The translations under genes were made by a program, and so were the position numbers. Below, one piece after another: positions 8,434 to 14,960 of a stretch of DNA of 20,710 nucleotides. The stretch spans positions 1 through 20,710 of the forward strand of contig JASLBD010000451.1 of the NCBI GenBank assembly GCA_030146745.1. Reading direction: 5' to 3'. Origin of the DNA: Allosphingosinicella sp. (GTDB lineage Bacteria > Pseudomonadota > Alphaproteobacteria > Sphingomonadales > Sphingomonadaceae). The notes beneath the pieces were generated by a model. That model saw nothing but the letters and a program-made list of their open reading frames with translations. It was not told where the DNA came from and made no database searches. The stretch's first letter is position 1, and every line of letters starts with the position of its first letter.

Positions 8434-9356
8434 GCGGCCAGCGCTTCGAGCCGGACCAGCTGGTGGCGGCACCAGCCCGAAACCAGTTCGCTGTCGCTTC
8501 GGGTGCCGCCCTCGAACACGGCGACGCAGTCGTCGCGGCTGTGCTTGGTGGCGGCGATCGACCGCAGCGCCATCATCCGTACGCGCTCGGTCACATGGGA
8601 CTTGGAGGTCTCGACGAGATAGTCGAGCCCGTCTTCGTCGCCGACCCCGGCGATGAGCGGCATCAGGCAGGCGAGCGGCATCCGGTTGAGCATCTTCGAG
8701 ACGCTGCCGTTCTCGATGTCGAACATATATTGGTCGAGCGCTCCGCCGCGCACGGACAGCTCCATCACGTTGAGGCTGACCGACATGGATTCCGGCGGGA
8801 GCTGGTCGTGGATGTCGACGAAGGCCCGGTACAGCATGACCTTGCCCTCGTGCAGGGCCGACTTCTCGACGAACCTGATGTCGACCTCTTCACCCGGATA
8901 GCCCGCCGTGGTGTCATAGTCGTAGACATAGTAATTGCTGCTGTACCCCGGTCCGAAATAGCCCACCGTCAGGAAATTGAACGAGTGATCGTGCGGCCGG
9001 TGGTAGAAGAATTGCTCCGGCCCGCTCGAGCGCAGGATATGGTCGTCCGATGACGGCCAGAAGTTCGCGCGCAGAAAGAACTTCTCGTCCCGGGCCGTCG
9101 GCGTGGTCAGCATGATCACCTGCGGCCCGTAGCGATTGGCGCCGGCGCCGAGCTTGGACCGGGTCTTCAGCTCGCCGAGAGCCAGGTCGGAGAGGAAGGT
9201 GCGGTTGTTGCCGAGCCGCTTGAGCATCGGGCCGGCCTCGATCATCGAGTCGTCGTCCGACGTGTCGATCTTCGCCTCGTTGAGGTATTGGACGAGGTCG
9301 TCCAGACCGATGGCGTCCTCGGCGTCGGTTACATTGTTGTCGATCACGATGGGCAT
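8430..9356 (-). CDS. Putative cupin-like metalloprotein with C-terminal HEAT-like repeats
   Basis: A 308-residue soluble protein that I cannot name. The middle (about 75-215) looks like a beta-barrel. It carries a His-rich motif YHRPHDHSFNFLTVGYFGPG (119-138; H119, H122, H124) and a later DIHDQLPPESMSVSLN (H183). That HxH...H spacing resembles cupin or cysteine-dioxygenase-like iron sites. The C-terminal third (about 230-305) is helical, with HEAT-like units such as SHVTERVRMMALRSIAATK. The protein upstream (9382-10365) is a paralog lacking these histidines. ATG 9356 has GGAG 8 bases upstream. Placed between the peptide genes and the exporter, it is a good candidate for a peptide-modifying oxygenase, but this is inference. 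No signal peptide is visible, so it is probably cytoplasmic. Confidence 0.72.
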   Translation of the reverse strand: MPIVIDNNVTDAEDAIGLDDLVQYLNEAKIDTSDDDSMIEAGPMLKRLGNNRTFLSDLALGELKTRSKLGAGANRYGPQVIMLTTPTARDEKFFLRANFWPSSDDHILRSSGPEQFFYHRPHDHSFNFLTVGYFGPGYSSNYYVYDYDTTAGYPGEEVDIRFVEKSALHEGKVMLYRAFVDIHDQLPPESMSVSLNVMELSVRGGALDQYMFDIENGSVSKMLNRMPLACLMPLIAGVGDEDGLDYLVETSKSHVTERVRMMALRSIAATKHSRDDCVAVFEGGTRSDSELVSGWCRHQLVRLEALAA

Positions 9357-9381
9357 CTTGAAATCTCCGTTGCGATTGCGC

Positions 9382-10365
9382 TCAGGCGGCGGCCGCGACC
9401 CATTCAGGGGGAAAGAACTGCTTCAGGGTCGCCGCGGCGGCGCGGCGTACCGCGGGCTGCGGGTCCTGTTCGCTCATTTGGACCAGGCGGGGATGAGCCC
9501 AGGCCGCATCGAGGCCGATACATTCGCGCATCGTGTGCCAGCGCACATAGTGAGACGGATGAGAGAGCAGGCTCTCCATCTCCTCCATCGAGTCGGTCCG
9601 CCCGAACATCCGCATCGCGGTGGCGAGCATCTGGAGCCGGGTCGGCTCCTGCGAGGGCGAGCTCGCTCCGACCAGCTTGAGCGTGTCGATGTCGAATTGC
9701 AGTGACATCGGCGCTCCGCCCTGGTGCATCTGTACCTGGAGACAGAGCGCACTCGAGCCCGCCTTCGAATTATATTCGAAGGTTTCGAAATTCCCGAAGG
9801 TGGCACGGTCGCCGCTGCCGAAGGTCTGGTTGCAGACGCGCTCCGGCGTGATTTCCATACGGGCGATATCGTCCTCGTCGGCGAAAGGCGGGATGCGCCA
9901 CGTCGTGAGCTCTACCTGGTGGGCCCGGTAGAAATAGAGGGCGGCCGGGAGACCCGCGAAGGTCAGCGACCGCTTCTGGCCGGGCTTGCGCTGCTTGGAG
10001 AGCTCGATCTCGTAGCCGTCCATGGACATCAGGATGGCGGTGAACTGGTCGGTGGCGACGAGCACCAGGCCGCTGAAGAAGCTGCCTTCGACGGGCTGAA
10101 ACGACGAGGCGTAGAGGGGGTTTGCCTCGGCGCATTCGCGCTCCTTGGCGATGATCAGCTTTACCCGCTCGAAGGTAAAGAATTCCTCGCACAAGGAGAA
10201 TATCTGGTCCGGCGTCATCGCCTTGAGATCCTTCATGCGTTCCTTGAGCTGGTCGAAGTTCAACTCCCCGTTATAGTAACGGACGGCCTGGTCGTTCTGC
10301 TCGATGAGGCGCGTGTTGAACCCAGGGGCATTCAGCAGCGACAAGATTTTCTCGGCGTTTTTCAT
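9382..10365 (-). CDS. Paralog of the cupin-like protein with apparently lost metal ligands, HEAT-like C-terminus
   Basis: A 327-residue soluble protein of unknown function. The N-terminal 95 residues are helical and charged (AEKILSLLNAPGF... TPDQIFSLCEEFFTFERVKL), recalling peptide-recognition or nitrile-hydratase-like helical regions without a clear match. The middle aligns by eye with the downstream 308-residue protein: LYFYRAHQVELTTW against its FFYHRPHDHSFNFL, and LQFDIDTLKLVG against YMFDIENGSVSK. Three of its four putative ligand histidines are replaced here. The C-terminus (260-320) shows two HEAT-like repeats (MESLLSHPSHYVRWHTMREC and [20 protein letters not shown]). ATG 10365 follows GAGG at 7 bases, 69 bases after the third peptide gene. 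A non-catalytic partner or peptide-binding subunit is plausible. Confidence 0.7.
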   Translation of the reverse strand: MKNAEKILSLLNAPGFNTRLIEQNDQAVRYYNGELNFDQLKERMKDLKAMTPDQIFSLCEEFFTFERVKLIIAKERECAEANPLYASSFQPVEGSFFSGLVLVATDQFTAILMSMDGYEIELSKQRKPGQKRSLTFAGLPAALYFYRAHQVELTTWRIPPFADEDDIARMEITPERVCNQTFGSGDRATFGNFETFEYNSKAGSSALCLQVQMHQGGAPMSLQFDIDTLKLVGASSPSQEPTRLQMLATAMRMFGRTDSMEEMESLLSHPSHYVRWHTMRECIGLDAAWAHPRLVQMSEQDPQPAVRRAAAATLKQFFPPEWVAAAA

Positions 10366-10434
10366 TTCAAAACCTCAAGGAGCAGAACAGCCGGGGCAAG
10401 GATGCATGGCCCGGAAAAAAGAACGCACCTCCGC

Positions 10435-10566
10435 TCAGAACATGATGCCGAGGATGACTCCGACGTGGTCGATCAGGGCGGCGCCCACCGCGGTAGGATT
10501 GTGCTTGGACGCGCCCGGGGCGCCGACTTCGATATCCAGGGCAGGAAGCTTGTTGACGTTCACCAT
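10435..10566 (-). CDS. Small peptide 3 (43 aa), VN-K-LP motif, candidate exported or precursor peptide
   Basis: A 43-residue peptide beginning MVNVNKLPALDIEVG, then a short polar linker APGASKHNPT, then a hydrophobic tail AVGAALIDHVGVILGIMF. It shares the N-terminal block with the two peptides upstream and is closest to peptide 2 (both have VG-x2-G-x2-KH-x-P after the block). AAGGA lies 8 bases before ATG 10566, a good ribosome site. There is no signal peptide, no Cys and no GG cleavage site. The constant N-terminus and variable, hydrophobic C-terminus resemble a leader/core plan of ribosomally made peptides, or a leaderless membrane-active peptide. It is the last peptide gene before the two cupin/HEAT proteins. 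Confidence 0.78.
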   Translation of the reverse strand: MVNVNKLPALDIEVGAPGASKHNPTAVGAALIDHVGVILGIMF

Positions 10567-10619
10567 CGCGATATTCCTTATCTTGGCTCTTCGGGACGGG
10601 CCGCTTGCTCGTATTGAGG

Positions 10620-10658
10620 GCAGGTACGCCCGGGCTTGGATTTTCCGGACGTACCTGC
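10620..10658 (-). promoter_or_regulatory. Strong intergenic stem-loop between peptide genes 2 and 3
   Basis: On the minus-strand transcript GCAGGTACG (10658-10650) pairs with CGTACCTGC (10628-10620). A U-G wobble (10649/10629) and a CCGG/CCGG pairing (10648-10645 with 10633-10630) extend it to a continuous 14-bp stem around an 11-base loop. It sits in the 161-base gap between the peptide 2 stop and peptide 3 start. No U-run follows, so it is not a typical intrinsic terminator. An mRNA-stabilising or processing element that sets the dosage of peptides 1-2 relative to the rest is the likeliest reading. Confidence 0.6.
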
Positions 10659-10727
10659 CGACGCTGCGGCCCAATCGGCGGCGGCGATCCTCGCGATCGC
10701 CTTCCTCAGGGCCGCTGCAGCCTGGAC

Positions 10728-10868
10728 TCAGCCCGGATTGCTGACCGCGATGACGATGCCGAGCAGGACGCCGGCAACGATCTGGCCGACGATGACCGGC
10801 GAATGCTTGGCGGAACCCTGGACGCCGACTTCGAGATCCAGAGTGGGGAGCCTGTTGACGTTGATCAT
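10728..10868 (-). CDS. Small peptide 2 (46 aa), VN-R-LP motif, candidate exported or precursor peptide
   Basis: A 46-residue peptide with N-terminal block MINVNRLPTLDLEVG, a polar linker VQGSAKHSP, and a hydrophobic, Gly-spaced tail VIVGQIVAGVLLGIVIAV ending SNPG. The tail could span a membrane or pack as a Gly-rich helix (G-x4-G-x3-G). AAGGGA sits about 6-7 bases before ATG 10868, 26 bases downstream of the peptide 1 stop, so the two are surely co-transcribed. Near identity of the first 15 residues with peptides 1 and 3, set against divergent tails, argues that the N-terminus is a recognition element for a shared enzyme or exporter. Confidence 0.78.
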   Translation of the reverse strand: MINVNRLPTLDLEVGVQGSAKHSPVIVGQIVAGVLLGIVIAVSNPG

Positions 10869-10894
10869 GGTTGATCCCTTTCAATTAGATGAGA

Positions 10895-11023
10895 TTAAAA
10901 AATGACGCCGATAATCGCCGCAATACGAGCGGTAATGGCGCAGAGAACGGCTTCTTCGGTCTGCTCGACGACCATTCCGGCCTCGAACTCCAGCTGTGGG
11001 AGCCGGTTAACATCGATAGTCAT
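10895..11023 (-). CDS. Small peptide 1 (42 aa), VN-R-LP motif, candidate exported or precursor peptide
   Basis: A 42-residue peptide starting MTIDVNRLPQLEFEAG, then MVVEQTEEAVL, one Cys (C27) and a hydrophobic tail AITARIAAIIGVIF. It is the first and most divergent of the three paralogs and the only one with cysteine. GGAGAG (11034-11029) lies 5 bases upstream of ATG 11023. It opens the operon behind a relatively AT-rich leader of about 155 bases. No signal sequence or double-glycine motif is present. It could be a bacteriocin-like, signalling or modified peptide. Its small size means it is easily left unannotated. Confidence 0.76.
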   Translation of the reverse strand: MTIDVNRLPQLEFEAGMVVEQTEEAVLCAITARIAAIIGVIF

Positions 11024-11178
11024 AACTACTCTCCAAGTTTGTAGTGCCATGGTTTAACACGACACCTGTCACGAAATCGGAGTATGCCTTCGTAGCTTTG
11101 GCAAGACTGTAAGTCCGCCAGAAATATAAAGGCAATCTCGCTTCCCGCTCCAGTGTTGCAAAATACCGGTCTTGGCAG
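11024..11178 (-). promoter_or_regulatory. AT-richer leader, probable promoter region of the peptide operon
   Basis: The 155 bases between the regulator stop and peptide 1 are visibly richer in A/T than the flanking genes. This is where I expect the promoter or operator of the peptide operon. I could not find a convincing -35/-10 pair or dyad by eye. An open frame of 85 codons crosses it (11264-11007) but has no ribosome site and overlaps both neighbours, so I do not call it a gene. Confidence 0.35.
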
Positions 11179-11751
11179 TCATCCTCGACCGGCAGATGCA
11201 GTCTTATGTGATATTCGATTATCATCAAGCGCTGACGGGCCCATTGTGGGCCTAGTTCTGGCACTTACCTGCGAGTAGACTTGGCCGCTGCTTTCCGGCG
11301 CTGTTCTGCGGCCGAGTTCGGCGCGAACCCCGTCAAAATAGGAATCGAGAATCAGTCGGCTGCCGGCGCTCAGCGCGATCCAGTAGCGACGGGCGTCGCC
11401 CTTGTCCGGATAGCGCACGAGCTTCGCCTCCCGGACCAATGCGGCGATACAGCGCTGCGCCGTCGACCTCGGCACGGCGGCGGCGATGCCGAGGCTCGAG
11501 GTGGAGATCCGCTTGCCGCGCTTCTCCGCCACGTACAGGTCCAGCAGGATGTTCCATACGGGATCGCCGAGGCGGAAGTTGAGCAGGAATCGGTCCCTCA
11601 CCAGCCCAGCCTTGATGACCTCGGCCGCGGTCTCCCGATTTCGGTGGTCTCGCTCGCCTAATGGCGCCGGACTATCGTCCTCATAAGCGGCCACTCCGGA
11701 AAATACACCCAGGGCAGTCATATGAATTGGCAGGAACGAGGTAATAATCAA
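11179..11751 (-). CDS. MarR-like winged-helix transcriptional regulator (upstream of peptide operon)
   Basis: A putative regulator of up to 190 residues, transcribed toward the peptide genes. After a variable N-terminus comes FRLGDPVWNILLDLYVAEKR, then the helix-turn-helix ISTSSLGIAAAVPRSTAQRC with recognition helix AAVPRSTAQRCIAAL. The wing is KLVRYPDKGDARRYWIALS. The same arrangement is found at 1380-1943 and 18504-18990. The start is uncertain: TTG 11751 has GGAG 8 bases upstream, while ATG 11721 has no visible ribosome site. The 3' end reads through a basic tail to 11179. Its location directly upstream and co-directional suggests it controls the operon, by repression or activation. No ligand is evident. 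Confidence 0.75.
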   Translation of the reverse strand: MIITSFLPIHMTALGVFSGVAAYEDDSPAPLGERDHRNRETAAEVIKAGLVRDRFLLNFRLGDPVWNILLDLYVAEKRGKRISTSSLGIAAAVPRSTAQRCIAALVREAKLVRYPDKGDARRYWIALSAGSRLILDSYFDGVRAELGRRTAPESSGQVYSQVSARTRPTMGPSALDDNRISHKTASAGRG

Positions 11752-12230
11752 GGCTGCTTCTCCGCCCGAGGGGGGATTCTATAACCTCCTGATCTTATGA
11801 CACTTTTCTGAAGCTCTTACCAATAACTTCGTGATGCACTCCATATCGGCGCCATCAGGCAGAGATAAAACTAATCCTATGCTTCTTTTTTATTAGGTAA
11901 TCGGATGTGAATTCTTCTCGCAGCGGGAGATGAGCCGTTCACCTGCAAGAGGCTGTGGATTGACTTCAAGCGCGGAACACGGATTCCGTTCTCGAGGTGG
12001 CGCGCCCTGCGGGAGGGCGCCCCTCGTGAAGCCAGGGTCGGTCAGTGCTCGAGGACGAACTTCGCCCCGAAGCGGGCATTCTCCTCGTCTCCGCCGTCAG
12101 CGACGGCCTGAGGGGCGTCCGCAAACAGAGCCTTCCTTCCGACCTTCGCGGCTCGAGTCGAGCGGATATGCGCCAGGAACAGGCGCAGGAGGGAGCAGCT
12201 ATCCCGGCACGGGTCGGTCTAGGCCGGCTC
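11752..12230. other. Non-coding, partly AT-rich intergenic region
   Basis: I see no credible gene in these ~480 bases. 11780-11920 is markedly AT-rich for this genome and probably holds the promoter of the minus-strand regulator. A perfect Shine-Dalgarno-like AGGAGG on the minus strand (11790-11785) has no start codon behind it. A strong perfect hairpin GCGCCCT-GCGGG-AGGGCGC lies at 12002-12020 and shares the core CCCTGCGGGAGGG with 1193-1205. It may end transcripts or be a repeat; no T-run follows. Confidence 0.45.
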
Positions 12231-12271
12231 CGTCATTCCGGCGAAAGCCGGATCAGGTCCTGGATGACGGT
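12231..12271. repeat. REP-like palindrome overlapping the NUDIX gene 3' end
   Basis: CCGTCATTCC at 12231-12240 and TGGATGACGG at 12262-12271 form near-perfect outer arms. An inner hairpin CCGGC-GAAA-GCCGG lies at 12239-12252 with a GNRA-type tetraloop. The element reaches into the last codons of the NUDIX gene. It resembles the hairpins at 15439-15458 and 19003-19062 and may act as an mRNA 3'-end stabiliser or terminator for the operon. Confidence 0.55.
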
Positions 12272-12813
12272 CGAGGGTTCAGCATTCCGGCCCCGAGCAG
12301 CAGCAGCAGCTTCGAATCCATCGCCACCCCCGAGTCGCGCCGCGCGGCGGCGAAGGCCGCCACCTCCTCCAGCTTCACCCGATGCACCTGGATATCCTCG
12401 CCGGCGACCCCGCCGCCGTCGCCGACCCGGGTCAGCCCTTCGGCGCGAAGCAAGGTGAAGCCCTCCGACGACATCCCCGGCGAGGCGTGGTAGCGCCCGA
12501 GATCGACCGCCCGCGCGGCCGTGTAGCCGGTCTCCTCCTCGAGCTCGCGGATCGCGGCCGAGGCCGCCGCCTCGCCTTCCTCCTCATCGCCGACCAGGCC
12601 GGCGGGAAGCTCGAGGCAGCGCGCCCCGATCGGCACTCGATATTGCTCGACGAGGAGGACGTGCCCTTCGTCCACGGCGAGGATCACCGCCGCGCTGACG
12701 CCGCGGGTGCGGGAGACGAACTCCCACTTGCCCAGCTTCTTCGCCTCGATGAAGCGGCCGCTCCAGACGACCTCCGGCTCCTCCCGGTCGTCCTGAGCCT
12801 GAACCCGGGTCAC
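12253..12813 (-). CDS. NUDIX hydrolase, ADP-ribose pyrophosphatase-like
   Basis: A 186-residue cytoplasmic hydrolase. The NUDIX box is complete: G75-x5-E81-x7-R89-E90-L91-x-E93-E94-x-G96-Y97, in GDEEEGEAAASAAIRELEEE and the TGY that follows. The glutamates bind the catalytic Mg ions. LLVEQYRVPIGARCLELPAG just before the box is the arrangement of ADP-sugar pyrophosphatases (NudF type), so cleavage of ADP-ribose to AMP and ribose-5-phosphate is the best guess. Other nucleoside-diphosphate substrates remain possible. GTG 12813 makes a GTGA overlap with the stop of the TPM-domain gene, so it is the last gene of that operon. Confidence 0.88.
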   Translation of the reverse strand: MTRVQAQDDREEPEVVWSGRFIEAKKLGKWEFVSRTRGVSAAVILAVDEGHVLLVEQYRVPIGARCLELPAGLVGDEEEGEAAASAAIRELEEETGYTAARAVDLGRYHASPGMSSEGFTLLRAEGLTRVGDGGGVAGEDIQVHRVKLEEVAAFAAARRDSGVAMDSKLLLLLGAGMLNPRPSSRT

Positions 12814-13490
12814 AGCTCGATCAGCCGGTCCGGAAGCTCGTTGGGATTGTCGAGGGTCGGCGGCAGGCACCCGGCCAGCACCTCGCCGATCTTTTCGACC
12901 GCGAGCGCCATGCCTTCGCCCGGCCGCCCCGACTTCACGCCCTCGACCAGGGCCGCCATCGCCTCCCCCCACTCGTCCGGCTCGACCCGGCCGTGGATCG
13001 CCTCGTCGGCGACGATCTCGGCGCGATGCTCGAGCAGTGACAGGTAGAGGAGGATTCCCGTGCGGCCCTTGGTCCGCTTCTCGGTCCCGGCCCGGAACAG
13101 CTCGACGGCGCGGCGCCGGACCCGGCGGGTCTTGGTGCTCGCCGGAGTCAGGGCCATTCGAAGCGGCATCCAGGCGCAGGCGAAGCGGACGATCAGGAAG
13201 ACGATCGCCATGGCCACGACGAGCACGAGCATCGCCAGCCGGAAGCTCAGCGATGCGTTCCAGCCGAAGACCAGCCCCAGGGCCCAGTCGATCCACGATT
13301 GCGGCAGTATCGCCGCCAGCGTCGGCACGAGCAGCATCGCCAGCACCGCATAATGGAGGCCGACATCGTGATAGGCGTCGGAACGCGGAGCGACGATGGT
13401 GACGATCTCGCCGTCGCTCGACCGCTCGGCTTTGGCCACCGCCTCGGTGACCAGCTTGTGGTCGGCCTCGCTGAACCTGGGCGTCACCAT
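12810..13490 (-). CDS. TPM-domain membrane protein (second of pair)
   Basis: A 226-residue protein with a TPM (DUF477/YgcG-type) domain interrupted by membrane segments. The N-terminal part FSEADHKLVTEAVAKAERSSDGEIVTIVAPRS matches the start of the fold. Hydrophobic helices lie at about 45-67 and 78-105. The second half (KTKGRTGILLYLSLLEHRAEIVADEAIHGRV) carries the characteristic ILL(Y/V)LS...R core. No signal peptide is seen, so the TPM part may face the cytoplasm. ATG 13490 overlaps the preceding TPM gene by 7 bases. LemA-TPM-TPM sets recur in bacteria; the biochemical role is not settled. Confidence 0.82.
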   Translation of the reverse strand: MVTPRFSEADHKLVTEAVAKAERSSDGEIVTIVAPRSDAYHDVGLHYAVLAMLLVPTLAAILPQSWIDWALGLVFGWNASLSFRLAMLVLVVAMAIVFLIVRFACAWMPLRMALTPASTKTRRVRRRAVELFRAGTEKRTKGRTGILLYLSLLEHRAEIVADEAIHGRVEPDEWGEAMAALVEGVKSGRPGEGMALAVEKIGEVLAGCLPPTLDNPNELPDRLIEL

Positions 13491-14263
13491 CCTCCCGAGG
13501 CTCCGCCGCCGCCGAACGAGCCGCCGCCGCCGCTGAAGCCGCCGCCGCCGCTAAAGCCCCCGAAGCCGCCGCCGCTCGAGCCGCCGCCCCAGCCGCCGCC
13601 CATCCCCGGCCCCCATACCCAGACCCCGGAGCGGCGATGCCGCCGACCGCGCCGGCCGCCCCGGAACATCGGCAGGACGAAGAAGAAGAACACGATCCCC
13701 CAGAAGATGAGCGGGAAGATCGAGCCGTCGTCGCCGCTCTCGAGCGTGGCCGACTGCTGCGCGGCGAGCGCCTTCTGCTCCGCCACTTCGGGCGGCGCCT
13801 GCAATTGCTCGATGATGGCGTCGGCGCCGGCGTTGATTCCGCCTGGATAATCGTCCCGCTTGAAGGCCGGGAGTATCTGCTCGCTGATGATCTGGTGGGA
13901 GAGAGCGTCGGTCATGATCGGCTCGAGCCCGTAGCCGACGTCGATCCTCACCTTGCGCTCGTTGGGGGCGACGAGAAGGATGATCCCGTTGTTCGCCTCC
14001 TTTTGGCCGATCCCCCACGTCCGCCCGAGCTGGTAGCCGTAATCGGCGATATCGTAGCCCTGCAGGCTCGGAACCGTCGCGACGATCAGCTGCCGGCTGC
14101 TCGCCGTCTCGAGCGCCTCCAGCTTCTGCGACAGCGCCGCTTCGTCGGCGGCGGGGATGATGTTCGCCGAATCGACGACCCGGCCCGTCAGCTTCGGGAA
14201 GTCCTGCGCCGCCGCGGGGGCGGCGACGAGGAGCAGCGGCAGGAGGAGGAAAGTCCGGATCAC
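13484..14263 (-). CDS. TPM-domain exported membrane protein, YgcG family
   Basis: A 259-residue protein. It has a cleavable signal peptide (MIRTFLLLPLLLVAAPAAA, cut before QD). A TPM domain covers about 25-150 (LTGRVVDSANIIPAADEAAL, WGIGQKEANNGIILLVAPNE and RKVRIDVGYGLEP are typical blocks). One membrane helix follows at about 181-200 (FPLIFWGIVFFFFVLPMF). The tail is basic, then extremely Gly/Ser-rich, as in YgcG proteins. It lies directly downstream of LemA (9-base gap, 14264-14271) and overlaps the second TPM gene. The TPM domain would be periplasmic and the tail cytoplasmic. The family is linked to membrane-protein quality control or envelope maintenance, without firm mechanism. Confidence 0.88.
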   Translation of the reverse strand: MIRTFLLLPLLLVAAPAAAQDFPKLTGRVVDSANIIPAADEAALSQKLEALETASSRQLIVATVPSLQGYDIADYGYQLGRTWGIGQKEANNGIILLVAPNERKVRIDVGYGLEPIMTDALSHQIISEQILPAFKRDDYPGGINAGADAIIEQLQAPPEVAEQKALAAQQSATLESGDDGSIFPLIFWGIVFFFFVLPMFRGGRRGRRHRRSGVWVWGPGMGGGWGGGSSGGGFGGFSGGGGFSGGGGSFGGGGASGGW

Positions 14264-14271
14264 CGGCCCCG

Positions 14272-14874
14272 TCAGCGGCTGGTGTTCGTGTCGAAATCCA
14301 CCGTCGGCGCCACGTCCGCATTGGGAGTCGTCGCCTCGAAGGTGGCCATCGGCTCGGCGCCGTAGATGACCTTGGCGCCGATGACGGCCGGGAAGGTCCG
14401 GATGGTCGTGTTATAGTTCTGGACGGCTCCGTTATAGTCGCGGATGGCGATGTTGATCCGGTTCTCCGTGCTCTCGATCTGGCTCATCAGGGTGGCGAAA
14501 TTGCCCTGGCTCTGAAGCTGCGGATAAGCCTCCTGCAGGCGCTGCAGCGAAAGGGTCAGGCGGTTCTGGGCGTCGGCGAACCGGGCCATGGCCTGGGGAT
14601 CGGTGAGCTGGTCGCCGGTGACGGTGATCCGGGTCGCGTTGGCCCGCGCCTCGGTCACTCCGGTGAGGATCCGTTCCTCGGAAGCCGCGGCGCCCTTCAC
14701 GGTCGAGACGAGGTTGGGGATGAGGTTGGCTCGGCGCTGATGGGCGGCCTGGACGTCGGCCCACTTGGCCTTGGCCTCCTCCTCGGCGGTCGGGATCGAG
14801 TTCACTCCGCAGCCGGAAAGCGAAACCGCCGCCACCGGAACCAGGAAGGCGGTCATCAGGGAAGTGCGCTTCAT
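14272..14874 (-). CDS. lemA: LemA family lipoprotein
   Basis: A 200-residue LemA protein. The N-terminal signal ends in the lipobox LSGC (C22), so it is likely a lipoprotein rather than the single-pass form common in the family. The body is a helical bundle with family blocks ADVQAAHQRRANLIPNLVST and YNGAVQNYNTTIRTFPAVIG. ATG 14874 has a purine-rich GAGGGG site about 7 bases upstream; an in-frame ATG at 14892 would add six residues and weaken the signal. It leads the LemA-TPM-TPM-NUDIX operon. The cellular role of LemA is poorly defined. Confidence 0.92.
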   Translation of the reverse strand: MKRTSLMTAFLVPVAAVSLSGCGVNSIPTAEEEAKAKWADVQAAHQRRANLIPNLVSTVKGAAASEERILTGVTEARANATRITVTGDQLTDPQAMARFADAQNRLTLSLQRLQEAYPQLQSQGNFATLMSQIESTENRINIAIRDYNGAVQNYNTTIRTFPAVIGAKVIYGAEPMATFEATTPNADVAPTVDFDTNTSR

Positions 14875-14960
14875 TTCGGGCCCCTCGTTCATCTGTCGGC
14901 AAGGAAGTAGGGACTTCGATCCGCCCTCGCAACGGGTAGGCCGTCTTTCACTTTAAATTC

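Noticed and set aside
6667..8622. 651-codon open frame on the plus strand
   Set aside because: It runs antisense across the ABC exporter, whose motifs are complete. High GC makes long shadow frames common; the translation has no recognisable domain.
10435..11023. Double-glycine or lasso/lanthipeptide precursors
   Set aside because: No GG/GA leader site with a C39 peptidase, no lasso B/C enzymes, no LanB/LanC/LanM-like protein in the window, and very few Cys in the tails.
11007..11264. 85-codon minus-strand frame between the regulator and peptide 1
   Set aside because: No ribosome site, overlaps the regulator end and the peptide 1 start, and lies in AT-rich DNA likely to be a promoter. It could be real only if conserved in relatives.
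11785..11790. AGGAGG on the minus strand as ribosome site for a longer regulator
   Set aside because: No ATG, GTG or TTG lies at a usable distance behind it.
12045..12458. 137-codon plus-strand frame
   Set aside because: It overlaps the 3' part of the NUDIX gene and a REP palindrome, has no domain and no ribosome site.
12814..13296. N-terminal extension of the NUDIX protein
   Set aside because: It would overlap the TPM-domain gene in another frame for nearly 500 bases. GTG 12813 with a GTGA overlap gives a normal NUDIX length.
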